DNA of 50,809 nt, taken from Scytalidium lignicola (taxonomy: Eukaryota; Ascomycota; Leotiomycetes). The stretch spans positions 1 through 50,809 of the forward strand of contig NCSJ02000310.1 in the NCBI GenBank assembly GCA_002812745.2, read 5' to 3'. Shown here in pieces: positions 22,701 through 34,257 of this stretch. A program made the translations under genes and the position numbers. Below the pieces are notes generated by a model, which saw only the letters and a list, made by a program, of their open reading frames with translations, searched no databases and had not been told where the DNA came from. Within the stretch, counting starts at the first letter, position 1; the number at the start of each line of letters is the position of its first letter.

Positions 22701-25700
22701 TATTGTTAAAGTTAATTATTTATTATTATTATTCTTATACTGTAAGCTATGAGGTTACCTTAAGAGTATGTAGGATAATTATATTATTATACAAGAAACT
22801 ATATTAACTCCTTGACCAGGTAAAAACCTTTATGTTACTCTTTATTTACTTGGGTATAATTGCCTTATCTTATCTTTATTATCCTCTTGTCCAGTACTTA
22901 GCTTACTAACTTGGTTAAGAAGAGTTTTACTGTATTATTAAGTTAATAATTAATAACTTAGTTCTTTAAGACATTACTACTTTGTTATTATCTTATTTTA
23001 CTCTTAGATCCTCAGTTATACTATTAATTTATACTTTTATAACCTTCTTATAATTAACATTTAGCTAATAATCTATTTATATCCTTAATAACTTTTTAAT
23101 ATCCCTTTTAAGTCTTTTGTTGTATAAGCTTTTATTTTAAGACTTTTTNCTTGTTTATTCTAAGTTTAGATAATTAATGATTAGATNAATAAGTTATTTT
23201 TTTTTATAAGTTTACAATTGTATAATAGTATATTTATATTAAGTATATAATATTTAAACAAATATACTTATAGTTTAATTTTGCTAATATAAATTTATAT
23301 AATTAATAAGTTAATTACTTTATCCAGTTTATTATATAAGAGTAATACTTTTTGAGTAAATGATTATATTATCAAGATATACTATTATAAATTTCTCTAA
23401 ATAATTTTTTTAATATTTAGTCTATTATTCTTTGTTATATTACTAGAGTATTGGTTATACTAAATGTTATAACTAATAGCTTAAATAATCTGTATTTTGT
23501 TTGAATAATAGCTTTTTATTCATTATCCCTTTTAATCTTAACCAGATTAAATGCTGACTATAAGTCTAGCTTAGTAAATATAACAACTCTTTTTAACTTG
23601 TCCATCATTAAGTCTATTAATGGTAAGAAGTATTAGTCTTTTTTAATTTTACTATTCAAGTGTTTATAATCATTACAAGGTTGTCCTAATGGATCATCTC
23701 CTTTCTTTGTATAATGTAGTAATACTCTGGCTTTGCCATGACCTTCTTTGTACAAACCTTTAAGCATTATTTTCTCAAGTAACCATTTTTTCGTTGCCTT
23801 ATCCTTAATGAGAATTGTTTGATAAATTAATCTGTAGGCTAGTTTGAACCTCTCTTTGAGCTTTATCTTATAATCTTATAGTTTGTGCTTAAGTAAAGCT
23901 GAATCATCAAGTCTTTTTGTGAATAACTCTAGCTATTTATAATATTCTTCAGGTATATGTTTTATAGTCTTATCAACATGGATAACTCTTAAAGACATAA
24001 TTTCTTTTAAAAAAAGTAATTATACTTATTCTTTAATTAATTATTAGATTATACTTTTGCATTTATTTGATTTTTAATATAACTTAATATGTTCTTAACC
24101 TTATAACATCAAAAGATATCTTCTCTTGGTAGCTTTTGCTATACCTTATATTTAAGTTCTAAGTTTAGACATTAACATACTTTTGAACCTTAGTATTATT
24201 TGTTAATAATATCAGATAGTTATTGTCCTTAACTCTTATGTTAAGTTCAAGTTGTTTTACAACTTATTTATTAATGAAGTTTCTTTTAGCTTTTGAATTG
24301 ATTAAGGCCCTTACTAGCTTTTTACATAATGTTATATTAATATATAATGAACTTTTACTATTCATAGAGTAAAGATTGATGTTTCTAGCATTGTTGATTA
24401 ATACATCATCTTTAATCTCTAGATTTTCAGTGTTTTCTTGAAGTTCTTCAAACAATGTTACTTGTCTCTTATTAAGATTTCTTAGCCTTAGTTTATCTAA
24501 GCTTTTATTGTTTATGAATGTACATATATTTTGTACTTATTTTACTATTTCATTTCCTAAGTACTCTCTTATCTCAGTAATAGAGGTATTACTTTTCATG
24601 GGAATTCTTCTTGTAGAATTCAAAGAGTACATTATTACTTCTTAGTTGAATTATTAATTAATCCTTTGTAGTAATTTGTTTTCTCTAAACAATACAATAA
24701 GTGCTTTTAAAAGTAATAAATCCTCTTTTAGTTCATTAACTGTAAGTAGTACTTTTACATTCTAGTTAGCTTGTTTTACAACAATCTTTACTAGTTCTCT
24801 TTGTTCTTGTTGAGTATGATATTGTTTAACTTTAAGTAATTGTTTTATTGATTTTCCTAAACCTTAGATTTCTTTATACTGTGTTTTTGCCTCTACTTGA
24901 TCCTGTTAGAAAGTTATTATAAGAAGTCCTTCTTATTGTAAGTTATATTACTCTTATAAGACATAACTTAATCCTTTTTCTATTACTATCCAAGCATCTT
25001 CAAGCATTTGATCAAAATCATCTTGAATCTAAGTTCTTTCCATTAGTAAAAGGAATTTGTATGTTCTCTTTTTTATGATAATACTCTAGAGATTAGTCTT
25101 GTAAACTAGAGCAAGACCTCTAAGATCAAGTTCATATACTTTGATAGTTACCTTCTCTTATTATACAGTCTGGAAAAGCTAGCTTCTGTTGAGGATCTCC
25201 TATCCTCTTAGCCCTTGCATGCTAATCATGAGATAATATTTCAAGATTAATAGTTTTCCAGAAATAAGATATTGTTTTGTTAGTATAACTTTGAAGTTTA
25301 GTAGTATAATCATTTAAATTCTATTAACTCTTGGAATTGATCTTTATCTACTTTAGTCTTTAATTTAGTTGTTATCTTAAGGGTATCTTTTATATTAAGT
25401 TCTTTTTATAAGTATAAAGTTTGTTTCAAGGATTCTTGTTATTGTTATCTTGTTCACATCAGTTTTAACAGTAAATTGTAGTATAGTTATTAAGTCTTAG
25501 TGAACTTCTCCTTTTGAAGAGTTTCCTTCCTTATTTTTAGAGTCTTCCTCTTTTGAAGACTTTGACAAGATATTCATGATCTTCAGAATCTTTATAACTT
25601 TAACTTTAATTATTATACTTAACTTGTTTTCTTTCTTATAAGTATTTGTTATATGTCTAAGAAGTTTGCACTTAAAACATAACTTGNTTTTTTCTTCTCT

Positions 25701-26548
25701 TATCAAGTTCTTTAGAGGAGATTCTAAAGGAATTCCCTTTCTTGTTTCTTTCTTTAAAGTGCTTCTTTCCCTTTCTTTTAAAGGTTTTTTCTTTCTTTAT
25801 AACATTTAACTCTATAAGGTTTCCTTGATCCTTTTTGCCATTAGTCTTTCTTTTGTTGAAGTAAGATCCTCCTTTCTTGTCCAAGATCATTTTATATTGT
25901 TCGTTCCTGATCTTGATAAACAAGTTAACAAGAGCATTAAATGTAATAACTGCAAGTCGTCAATATAATTCTTCTTTGATGGAATCCTTCAATCTGGTCT
26001 TATATTAGTGTATATATGCCTCTTCTCCTCAGTTGACTGATACTGTATACTGGCAATAGAGCATTGCATATTCACTAGGGCTTTTGGTTTGCTTGAAATA
26101 AGCTAATTGTCTCTTGGCATTCCTTTTTTCGTCAACATCCTTATACAAGCGTTTGAGTTCTCCTATGTAGTTCTCCTAACTTCCAAGGATGTTTCTTACT
26201 CCCTAGTTCATAGTTCCTCCGTTTGTCATGAACTACTTGTCCTTAAAGGGTTAAAACCAAGTCTTAACTACTCCTCTTAAGTATGTCGATGCCCACAGAA
26301 CCTTATACATGTCTCCAGGCAATAAGTGGTTATTCAACACTAAATAAGTTCTTGTCTGTGCAAGGTATGCCTTAAGCTTCTTTCTCAGAGTTATCGTCCG
26401 AACTTTCCTCAGATACTTCCTCAGATCCCTCTTTAGATTCTTCTTCAAAGCCTTCTTCAGAGCCTTCCTCAGGTCATTGTTCGTTGTTGTTATTTACCGG
26501 TGTACTTGTTTCCAAATCCTGATTCATCAAGATAGGTAGTGTTCAAAA
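22700..26548 (-). mobile_element. Ty3/gypsy interior, copy B: gag, knuckle, protease, reverse transcriptase
   Basis: Minus-strand order from the LTR is as follows. Glu/Ser-rich gag start (26530-26380), gag core with AYLAQTRTYLVLNNHLL and STYLRGVVKTWF (26251-26370), and knuckle CFKCKLLRHITNTY (about 25680-25640). Protease LYINITLCKKLVRALIN (about 24340), with DSGA decayed to NSKA. Reverse transcriptase from about 23840, with LLHYTKKGDDPLGQPCNDY, VVIFTKLDL and YLDN, the remains of the YLDD catalytic box (Asp to Asn, G to A). About 22880 gives VSKLSTGQEDNKDK, probably the end of RNase H. It is the least RIP-damaged of the copies, yet many Gln codons are stops. Relative to copies A and C, gag lacks about 285 bp between the acidic start and KKLKAYL. 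Integrase and the far LTR were not found. Confidence 0.78.
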
Positions 26549-26907
26549 TGTTACAAAACTACGCTATCCAGGTCACTGAATAGCCAAGGGTATGGTAGAT
26601 GTTCAAGGACAACGGAAACGTGTAGTACACAAGTAAGTTGTTAGGTCAAAGGTAGGATACAATAATGTATTTAGGTTGAACACGAGAAGTCTACTCTCAT
26701 GTTCTTACAATGTGCTTATATAGATAATGAAATCCGACTTGGACCTCTTGGACCCCTCAGGTCCTCTAAGTCCATGGACCTCTTGGACCCCTCAGGTCTC
26801 TAGGGTCCTAATCATGTTACATGATTATTAGGTTCTCTATGTACACTCTGCTGTGTATCGAGCCTTAGGCTTACACTAATCACTGTGTTATGGTAAAACC
26901 CGTAACA
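26549..26907 (-). repeat. Ty3/gypsy LTR (copy B, 5' LTR of a minus-strand element)
   Basis: 359 bp, TGTTACAAAACTACGCTATC at the left and ACCCGTAACA at the right. It is the best-preserved LTR of the family, and its GC-rich middle is intact. It contains two 23 bp direct copies beginning GGACCTCTTGG at 26741 and 26776 (period 35). Right-hand flanking sequence from 26908 is inside a Fot1/pogo transposase gene, so the retroelement inserted into that transposon. Confidence 0.82.
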
Positions 26908-27687
26908 CAAAGGTAGTAAAGCTTATCTGTAAATATTAATTAATTTAACAATAATAACTTATTCATAATTACTAAGTTGTAAAAGTAGAAGTTTATTAAA
27001 GTAATCAAAGGTTGTAACTACTTTAATAATAATAATTATACTTATTGTAAAGCTTGTTTCATCGAAATTATAAATGTCCTTGTCCAGGATTCTATATTGA
27101 ACTTTGATTTTAAGGAATTAGGTAAACTACTGCTGAATAAGCTTTGGATCTTTGCATTTAGCTTGTTAATAACAATATTTACAAATATATTTAGTAGTCA
27201 ATTTAGTATGACAACTTAAAAATCATTGAATTCAGTTTTTGCTTACAGATGAAGGAAGAGTAAGTTTATTACACTTTGAAATCAAGGTGTTGACTATAGA
27301 TTGCACTCTTGAAGGCTTAGGAGGCATTCCTCAATTTCCTATAGAAATAATCCATTATACTAATGATTTCTCTTTAATTTAAGTTATCTTGAATAGTTTA
27401 GTATAAGTTGTAAAAGCTTCAAGGTATTTATACAATTGATTATACAAAGTAGTAAATGAAATGTTAAAATTATATGTTATAGCTTAAATTGACTTGACTT
27501 GATTGTTTTTGAATGTATTTATAACAAAAAGGATTTTACCCTCTTATTTTACATTTGNTTTTTTTAGGCATTACAACGTGTTTTAATTAAAAAAAATTAA
27601 TTTAAAATATAAGTGTTGATAAATTCATTAATTTGAGGGAAAGTGATTAGTTAAGTATGGTAATCAGTTAAATAAAGATTTACATTA
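26908..27687 (-). mobile_element. Fot1/pogo transposon, 5' part only, minus strand (left arm of inverted pair)
   Basis: This is the reverse complement of 27728-28503 with scattered differences, mostly C/T and G/A. Minus-strand sequence from about 27560 gives the same N-terminal transposase segment as the right copy, down to the end of the first catalytic region. Its terminal inverted repeat lies at about 27630-27687. The left end is cut by the gypsy LTR at 26907, and the rest of the element was not found on the far side of the retroelement. Confidence 0.7.
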
Positions 27688-28503
27688 GACTTATTACTGA
27701 TTATATAATCTTATTATAAGTATAAACAACATAACATAAATCCTCATTCAACTGATTACCTTACTTAACCAATCACTTTCCTTTAAATTAATGAATTCAT
27801 CAACACTTACATTTTGAATTAATTTTTTTTGACTAAAACACATTGTAATGCTTAAAAAAAACAAATGCAAAACAAGAGAGTAAAATCCTTCTTGTTATAA
27901 ATGTATTCAAAAATAATCAAGTCAAGTTAATTTAAGTTATAATATATAATTTTGACATTCTATTTATTACTTTGTATAATTGATTGTATAGACACTTTAA
28001 AGCTTTTACAACTTACACTAAACTATTCAGGATAACTCAAATTGAAGAGAAATCATTAGTATAATAGATTATCTCTATAGGAAATCAAGGAATACTTTTT
28101 AGGCCTTCAAGAGTATAATCTATAGCTAATACCTTGATTTCAAAGCATGATGAACTTATTCCTCCTTCATTTGTAGGCAAAAACTAGGTTTAACGATTTT
28201 TAAGCTGTTATACTGAATTGACTACTAAATATATTTGCAAATATTGTTATTAACAAGTTAAATGCAAGGATCCAAAGCTTATTCAGCAGTGGTTTACCTA
28301 ATTCCTTGAAATCAAAGTTTAATATAGAATCCTGGACAAGGATATTTATAATTTTGATGAAATAAGCTTTGTAATGGATACAATTATTATTATTAAAGTA
28401 ATTACAACCTTTGATTACTTTGGTAAACCTTTATTTTTACAACTTAATAATTGTGAATAAGTTATTATTGTTGAATCAATTAATGCTTGCAGATAAGCTT
28501 TAT
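26919..28503. repeat. Large inverted repeat: about 770 bp arms around a 40 bp centre
   Basis: Arms 26919-27687 and 27728-28503 are reverse complements of each other with dispersed substitutions, separated by AT-rich 27688-27727. The structure results from two Fot1/pogo copies with their 5' ends facing each other. A transcript across it would fold into a long hairpin. Confidence 0.8.
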
Positions 28504-29627
28504 CACTTTTGATCATCTTTAAGGAGAAACACCATCAATTAACTTTAAGCAATTTATTACTTGAAAGTTAAAAAGATGAACAGAGTAATAATGGATAGAC
28601 AAATAATTGAATTAGCCTTGAATAGCTTAAGAAAACCTTTGAACTTATTATTAAAGACAAAATTAAAGGCTAATATTGTATATTAGTCCTTGATAGCCAT
28701 AAAAGTTATGTAATAACTGAATTTGACTTGTTTTGTTCTTAACATAAGATTATTCCAATTTGTATACCTTTTCATTCATCTTATATTCTTTAATCACTTG
28801 ATGTTATTTGTTTTTCAGTTCTCAAACGTATGTATAATACTTAACTTGAAGGTAAAGTACAAGGTAAAATTCAGTATATCAACAAGGAGGATTTCTTAGA
28901 GTTATATCCAATTATACATTAGTAAACTTTCAAATCAACAACTATTCAGAATGGATTTGCAGTTATTAGGTTGATTCTATATGACTTAGAATGTGTGTTA
29001 GCCAAATTATATATTTAAGTTGATAAAACTCTTACACTTCCAAGGAGTACTTATAACAGTAATTCTAGAATATGATAAGTTCTAAAAACACCTTATAACC
29101 TTATTCAATTACAATTACAATCTTAGAGTATTTAACAGTTACTCAAAGAATAAAATAGCCTTTTTATACTTACTAAAAAAAGCTTTAAATCAACTAGTCA
29201 AAAGGTATAAATTAACTATGCATAATGTAATATTCTTAACAAAGGAAATTAAAGATTTAAGAGTTGTAAATACTTTAATACAACAAAAACTATGTAGATC
29301 TAGGAAATAATTAGTTTATGTAGGTTCTTTGACAAGGCAAGAGGCTTAGGTATTAGCTTAATTAAGTACTATGGTAGAAAATGTATTAGAGGTTATTAAT
29401 CTTTTGATATCTGAGAATTCATTACCAGCATTACCACAACGGCTACCAAAGTGCTTAGAATGTGGAAATGTAGGACATAATAGGCTCAAATGTCTTAATT
29501 TAGCTAATCATTAGATTTATTCAAATAGACGTTGTTGTTAGTTGAATATTTGGTGTTGAACATTTAGGTAGTGGGAAAGTGATCGGTTAAGTGGGGTGAT
29601 CGGTTGAATGGGGATTTATGTTATGTT
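27728..29627 (+). mobile_element. Fot1/pogo (Tc1-mariner) transposon, full length, decayed transposase
   Basis: About 1.9 kb bounded by inverted ends: left AACATAACATAAATCC from 27728, right the complement ending at 29627; similarity between the ends extends to about 50 bp. The plus-strand frame, read through stops, begins near 27840. It shows a Psq-type helix-turn-helix (LLVINVFKNNQVK), IEEKSLV, DKDIYNFDE with the first catalytic Asp (about 28356), FVMDT, VESINA, then VLDSH with the second Asp (about 28690), and PLDV-like SLDV with the third (about 28790). The C-terminus has an intact CCHC knuckle, CLECGNVGHNRLKC (about 29456-29497), as in some fungal Fot1 elements. Internal stops again fall mostly at Gln positions. 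It is not an active element. Confidence 0.8.
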
Positions 29628-30097
29628 AACATACTGAAAGTGGCTTAAGTGAAGGTTATAGACAAGGTTATTGTTATATCCAACGCTATAAAAGCTACAA
29701 GCTTTACTATTGTTCAAATCATGAAGAATATTCTAAGCTTTAAGATTGTTATAAGAATTATAAGAAGCCTTGATAAATATAACTTATTAACATTAAGTTA
29801 TGGTTATAATCTTACTTTAAACTATAAATCACTAAACTTTGCATAAGATCTTGAGGATACTACACCTAGCTTTATCGATATCTTCTTTGACAATGTTAAT
29901 AGCTAGATCATGGACACATGTCTGAAGAGGATGAATGTACACAGAAGAGTTGTATGTTGTAAGGCCTTAAGTGCATATGATAAGGATGAGAAGAAAGAGA
30001 TGGTAATGAGTGCTAAGAGTTACTTCCTCATTGTGAGATCCCTAGAAACTACCTTCTCATTGCCTGCGCGAGTTCTCTGTATTTATAGTTGTATTGA
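29628..30097. other. Edge between the transposon block and gene island 2
   Basis: AT-rich until about 29840, then balanced. A 65-codon frame at 29649-29846 reads like AT-rich repeat and matched nothing. The second half contains no recognisable gene. Confidence 0.3.
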
Positions 30098-30334
30098 CAG
30101 GCATCCTCGCAGGTAACACAAAAACTCTCTATTCTCGGCTTTGTTATAATCGACCCACAGTGGAAAGAAGTCGTGGAGAAAGCCAAGGTAGAACTTATGG
30201 AATGGGTAGCCGAAGGGAAAGTAAGACCATTGAAAACAATGTGGAAGGCGCCGTTTGAAGAAGTTCCAGCTGGTATGATGAAGCTGATACATGGTGATAA
30301 CGTGGGAAAATTAGTGACTGAACTGGAGAGTTAA
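30098..30334 (+). pseudogene. C-terminal fragment of a medium-chain (zinc-type) dehydrogenase/reductase
   Basis: An open frame reads KLSILGFVIIDPQWKEVVEK, LMEWVAEGKVRPLKTMWKAP, FEEVPAGMMKLIHGDNVGK and ends LVTELES, stop. The order GF-V/I, an amphipathic helix, W-x-x-x-GK, a basic strand, then FE-VP-A-M and G-N-GKLV is the standard C-terminus of NADPH-dependent MDR enzymes of the quinone/double-bond reductase type. About 75 of some 340 residues remain. Upstream (before 30098) the frame closes and no catalytic or Rossmann part is found, so the gene is 5'-truncated near the transposon edge. It ends 313 bp before the convergent sugar transporter; that spacer holds no gene. Confidence 0.62.
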
Positions 30335-30647
30335 CTGAAAATTACAAACAATTTACTTAGTAGACCAAGTCATATGCAGCAAACATTTCAATCACGCAAC
30401 GATCTGTTATCCTTTACGTGTCCGGATTTTAATTAAATTCACGATCCAGTTTACTACAGGAGACTCCTTGCAGATTGTAGATTGAGTACAGGATAAATAG
30501 TATTGAAAACAGTATCGACAACAATAGCAATTAAATACCCACTCGATTTTCAAATCATGTCGAATATTTTCAGCCCAACTAGGTTTTTCGGACAATGAAA
30601 ACGAAGGATAGAGTTGAAACTGGACCCTAGCTCCTCTCAAATTTTTC

Positions 30648-32649
30648 TTATACCTTCTCTGCCTGATCTTCCACATGAGTGATAGATTCCTTCTCTGGCA
30701 GATTTTGGTCATTCTCAATTCCATCCTCTTCGAAAAGAGGCTCTATGATAATGTGCCCATATTCGTCGATGTGAGCGATGACTCGGTCTCCGAACTTCTT
30801 TGCGACTTCCTCCAACGGAAGGCCCTTGGTCTAATTTCACATATCAGACTTTATAAAACTCTAGCTGTGGGAGAAACAAGTGACAGACCTCTGGGAAGAA
30901 AAACATGATACAAATAACTGTGATGAAGCTTGTGATTGTGAAAACAAGGTAGTACTTCCACCCGATAGCCGCAAAGGCTGTAGGAGCAGAGCTGAGAAAT
31001 ATAAGCGCAGCCATGAAGAGGCCACTCGTAGAAAGCGCCATTCCCTTAGCTCGAATATGGGTCGGGAAGATTTCAGAGACATAAACATAGGTTGCGCTGT
31101 CTATGAAAAATGCAAAGCTGTTTTGTTTCATTAGCTTTAGGGGCTCTAAGTGTGGACCGACATAAACTTACAATCCTACGTGGAGGAATAGGAAGAAGAC
31201 TGCAGCTGACAGACCCGATTTATTTGTTGAACCTTGGAATAGAGCCAGCATTATCATTTCTCCGACAAGAGAAAGAACGTCACCAAACATTCCAATAGCT
31301 GTAAGTTCTCAGCAGAAATCGTAGTCAGCATAAATGAGATACTACGTACTCAGGAGTTTAACACGTCCAACTTTATCAATGATGAGAGCATTGAATAAGT
31401 TGCCAATGGGGGCGAAAGAAATCCAGCCAGCTTGCAACAGTAACTGATCTGTTTTCCCGTAACCCAAGCCCGAATAGAGAATGGTCCCATAGTCTTTTGA
31501 TCACATGTCAGTCTGCTTCTGGACGGTTCGTGGGATCAAACGGAGATGAGGGAAATTGGCATACATACTGTTTATAACCTGCGTCCCGGAACATTGAGCA
31601 CCAAACATGGCGATGAGACCAATAATAACACGCTTCCGATTTGAAGGAACCGTAAATAGAGCCTTCCAACCAGTAGCCTGGTGCTTCTCTAGCTCAAGCT
31701 GCTTTTGCATTTGGGTGAACTCAGCCTTTGCCAGGAGATCTTCATTATCGTTAGGATTGTGATGGAGTTTCTGGAGGACTTCGTAGGCGCTGTCGCTAAA
31801 ATCACGTTCCATGACTATCACAAACAATCAGGGTCCTGAATCTCGGAAGAAATCACATTAAATGGACACTTACGCCAGCGAGGGGATTCTGGCATAAAAT
31901 TGATGCCAATCGCGAGAAGCAATGCAGGTAGACATTGAAGCGCCAGAGGCACTCGCCATTGAGCAGCGCCATTATGCACGAAGTAAAAGCCGACTCCGAT
32001 CCACGAAGCAAGAGCGTATCCAATTCCAATGAATGTACCTAGTTCAATTGGTGAGAAAGCTGAAACATGAGGAAGTATAATGGTATCTTACCGTGCATGC
32101 CGACCAAAAGTCCACGGGAATGGGGAGGTGAAATCTCGCTCTGGTAAAGCGGGATAAGAGTAACCAGCATTCCTTTCATGAAGACGTAACGATAAGTGGA
32201 TTGTCATCTCTAAACATAAGGGACCTTACCAATTCCATAGCCAGTGATAAAACGCGCCACAATATACATGGCGATAGCCACAGAGCCTGCTTGAAGTGCA
32301 CCGCCGAGAATAAAAAAAGCACAAGCACCAAAGATGGCTTTCTTTCTCCCAAATCGATCTGCTGTGAACGAAGATGTGAAGGTTCCAAGAAAACCTCCGG
32401 CTTGGAAAAGGCCATTGATGGCTCCAATCAGCTGGGTCGAGTTGGATAAAGTATCAAGGTGCATGTAGGAGATAAAGCTTGGTTGCCCCAGGATGTTGCC
32501 GATGATACTGGCGCCATATCCGTAGGTCATACTACCCAAGGCAGCGAAGATAATAACCTTACGATCATTTAGTCTTGTCTTGGAGAGTTGGATAATATTA
32601 TAGGTGAATGAATACATACTAAAAAGTTATAGATGTTCTTGCCCTTCAT
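30648..32649 (-). CDS. MFS sugar transporter, 9 exons, intact
   Basis: Exons 32620-32649, 32230-32578, 32092-32172, 31874-32059, 31569-31814, 31350-31493, 31172-31298, 30889-31117 and 30648-30830 join through GT-AG introns to 1575 nt, 524 residues with no stop. Sugar-porter signatures occur in order: ADRFGRKKAIFG after helix 2, YQSEISPPHSRG after helix 4, PESPRWL before the central loop, AMFGAQCSGTQVINNYG in helix 7, and PETKGLPLEEV after helix 12. Twelve membrane helices are expected in the plasma membrane. The start at 32649 (MKGKNIYNFL) uses a 30 nt first exon that restores the family N-terminus; an ATG at 32617 falls inside intron 1. Substrates in this fungal clade include hexoses, disaccharides and other polyols or acids; none can be assigned here. 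It is an intact gene among ruins. Confidence 0.88.
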
Positions 32650-34257
32650 AGTGGATGACCTGATGCGTTTTGTTTCTCTCTTTTTTGTGATTTTGAGTCG
32701 AGTAAGGTGAATTTCAGAAAACAGCCTACAATGCAGGACGCAATGCTGGCAGTCGGGCAATGTTTCATATAGAGATGCCATGAGTGATACTGAGAGTCGA
32801 GACACCCGCCCTATAGCTGTGCAGGGGTGTGATGCGTGCACGCTACTAACCCCATACCCCGACTTTTCGCATATGCGGGGTTTCTTGCAACCCCATATTT
32901 CCCCAAGAAAGCCCAATATAGCAACCACAAGCACTAAGCTATTTCACACCAGCACGTATCATTATTTAACGCCCATATGTCCGGAGCTCCGGTATGGCCT
33001 GTCGAGATCCCCATAGTAAGCGTGCGTAGTCGTCCATATCCCTTAGGTACAGCGGGGTTTTTAATGATCTGACAGGGTTTATGAGATTACTGAGGTAATT
33101 ACTCTCCAAGAGCACTTATTTTTGCTTTTTGAATATAGTTTCATTTTATTAATATCAAAGTAGTAACATGATATAAGACAAAAATCGAGATTTCAACATT
33201 ACTACAGCAACAGTCGTGTTTCACTACGTGTAGGTCAGGTTGAATAATCGCCAGGTATCTCCCTTTATTCCCCATGTTCCGACAATAATAGTGATACCCT
33301 CCAATATAAGATCCCTAAAGCCCCCAGGTCATATTGAAATATTTAACATAACCCCCTTAACTTTCGATCACTCCGAGCCTACAGCTATCCTCTTAGTCCT
33401 CAATATGATCGATAAACTCTCGTATCTCTCGGATTTCAAACGAAAATATTAAGCTGCCGATAGAAGAAACATAATTTGAAATCCATGGTGTCAATTCGCT
33501 GCTTATTACACATATACCTGTTCCGCACTTTCACAATCTGTAAATCTTGCGATAAGCGGTCTGTAAGACTGAACATTTCCGCACGGATCTGATGTTGTTC
33601 AGAAGCTTCCCAACGGCATAGCTGATCGGAACTTGCTCCGTGGAATGAAGTCCTCTCACATACTTCATCATTTTGTCTAATTTTGCTTTGCGGAAAGCTA
33701 GCATCTCCTCTTCTCTCGCTCTCTTGGTCTGTTTCCCCCACCATAATTCTCCCAACACTGTCCGCAGAAAGAAATAATATCATAGGATGAGATACCTTTT
33801 TGATCGCGGGACCACTAGCCATCCTGCTTCACAGTAGGTCGAACATTGCAAATTTGGCAGACAGGTTTCCATGCGATTTCTCTAGTCTCTACAGTCAAAA
33901 GGGCCGCGAAAGTCGCAACTGCTGTAATCTGGTGGGTTGATGTGGAAAAATCTGGTAATAATATGAGGTCTCTATAGGACCAAATGCCTCTTGGCCTCAC
34001 TATATTTTTGCGTCACAGTCAAACACATCAGAAGGATGTATGAGAGCATTTTGGGTAGGTGATAACCGAGTTACAGTATGATATTGGTAACTTCCCTAGG
34101 ACATCATGATTTTGGCGCAAGTTTAGCTTCTGAATCACATTACTTTATAATTATGCTATGAAAACGTTTGATATTGAAGTAGCTTATTGTTAAGGTTATG
34201 ACTTAACTTACATCTAATTTTGAAGTAATTCATAGTAAAGTTGAATATATAATAATG
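32650..34257. other. Upstream region of the transporter and gene-poor stretch to the next repeat
   Basis: 1.6 kb of balanced to mildly AT-rich sequence. The first few hundred bases are the transporter promoter. Minus-strand frames at 33436-33822, 33531-33758 and 33815-34000 overlap in different phases, which could be a decayed gene, but no family was recognised. From about 34140 the sequence turns AT-rich. Confidence 0.35.
32981..32992. promoter_or_regulatory. CGG-N4-CCG palindrome upstream of the sugar transporter
   Basis: A perfect 12 bp palindrome, CCGGAGCTCCGG, 332 bp upstream of the transporter start codon. The inverted CGG triplets with four-base spacing fit a Zn2Cys6 regulator site. 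The same spacing occurs in the 17531 palindrome. A decayed Zn2Cys6-type regulator lies 7 kb away. Confidence 0.4.

Noticed and set aside
26919..28503. Fold-back (MITE-like) element
   Set aside because: The arms contain transposase coding sequence and the right arm continues into a full Fot1 element, so it is a pair of transposons and not a non-autonomous hairpin element.
33436..34000. Overlapping minus-strand frames as a small gene
   Set aside because: The three frames are in different phases with no recognisable domain, convincing intron or start. They are listed only as a gene-poor region.
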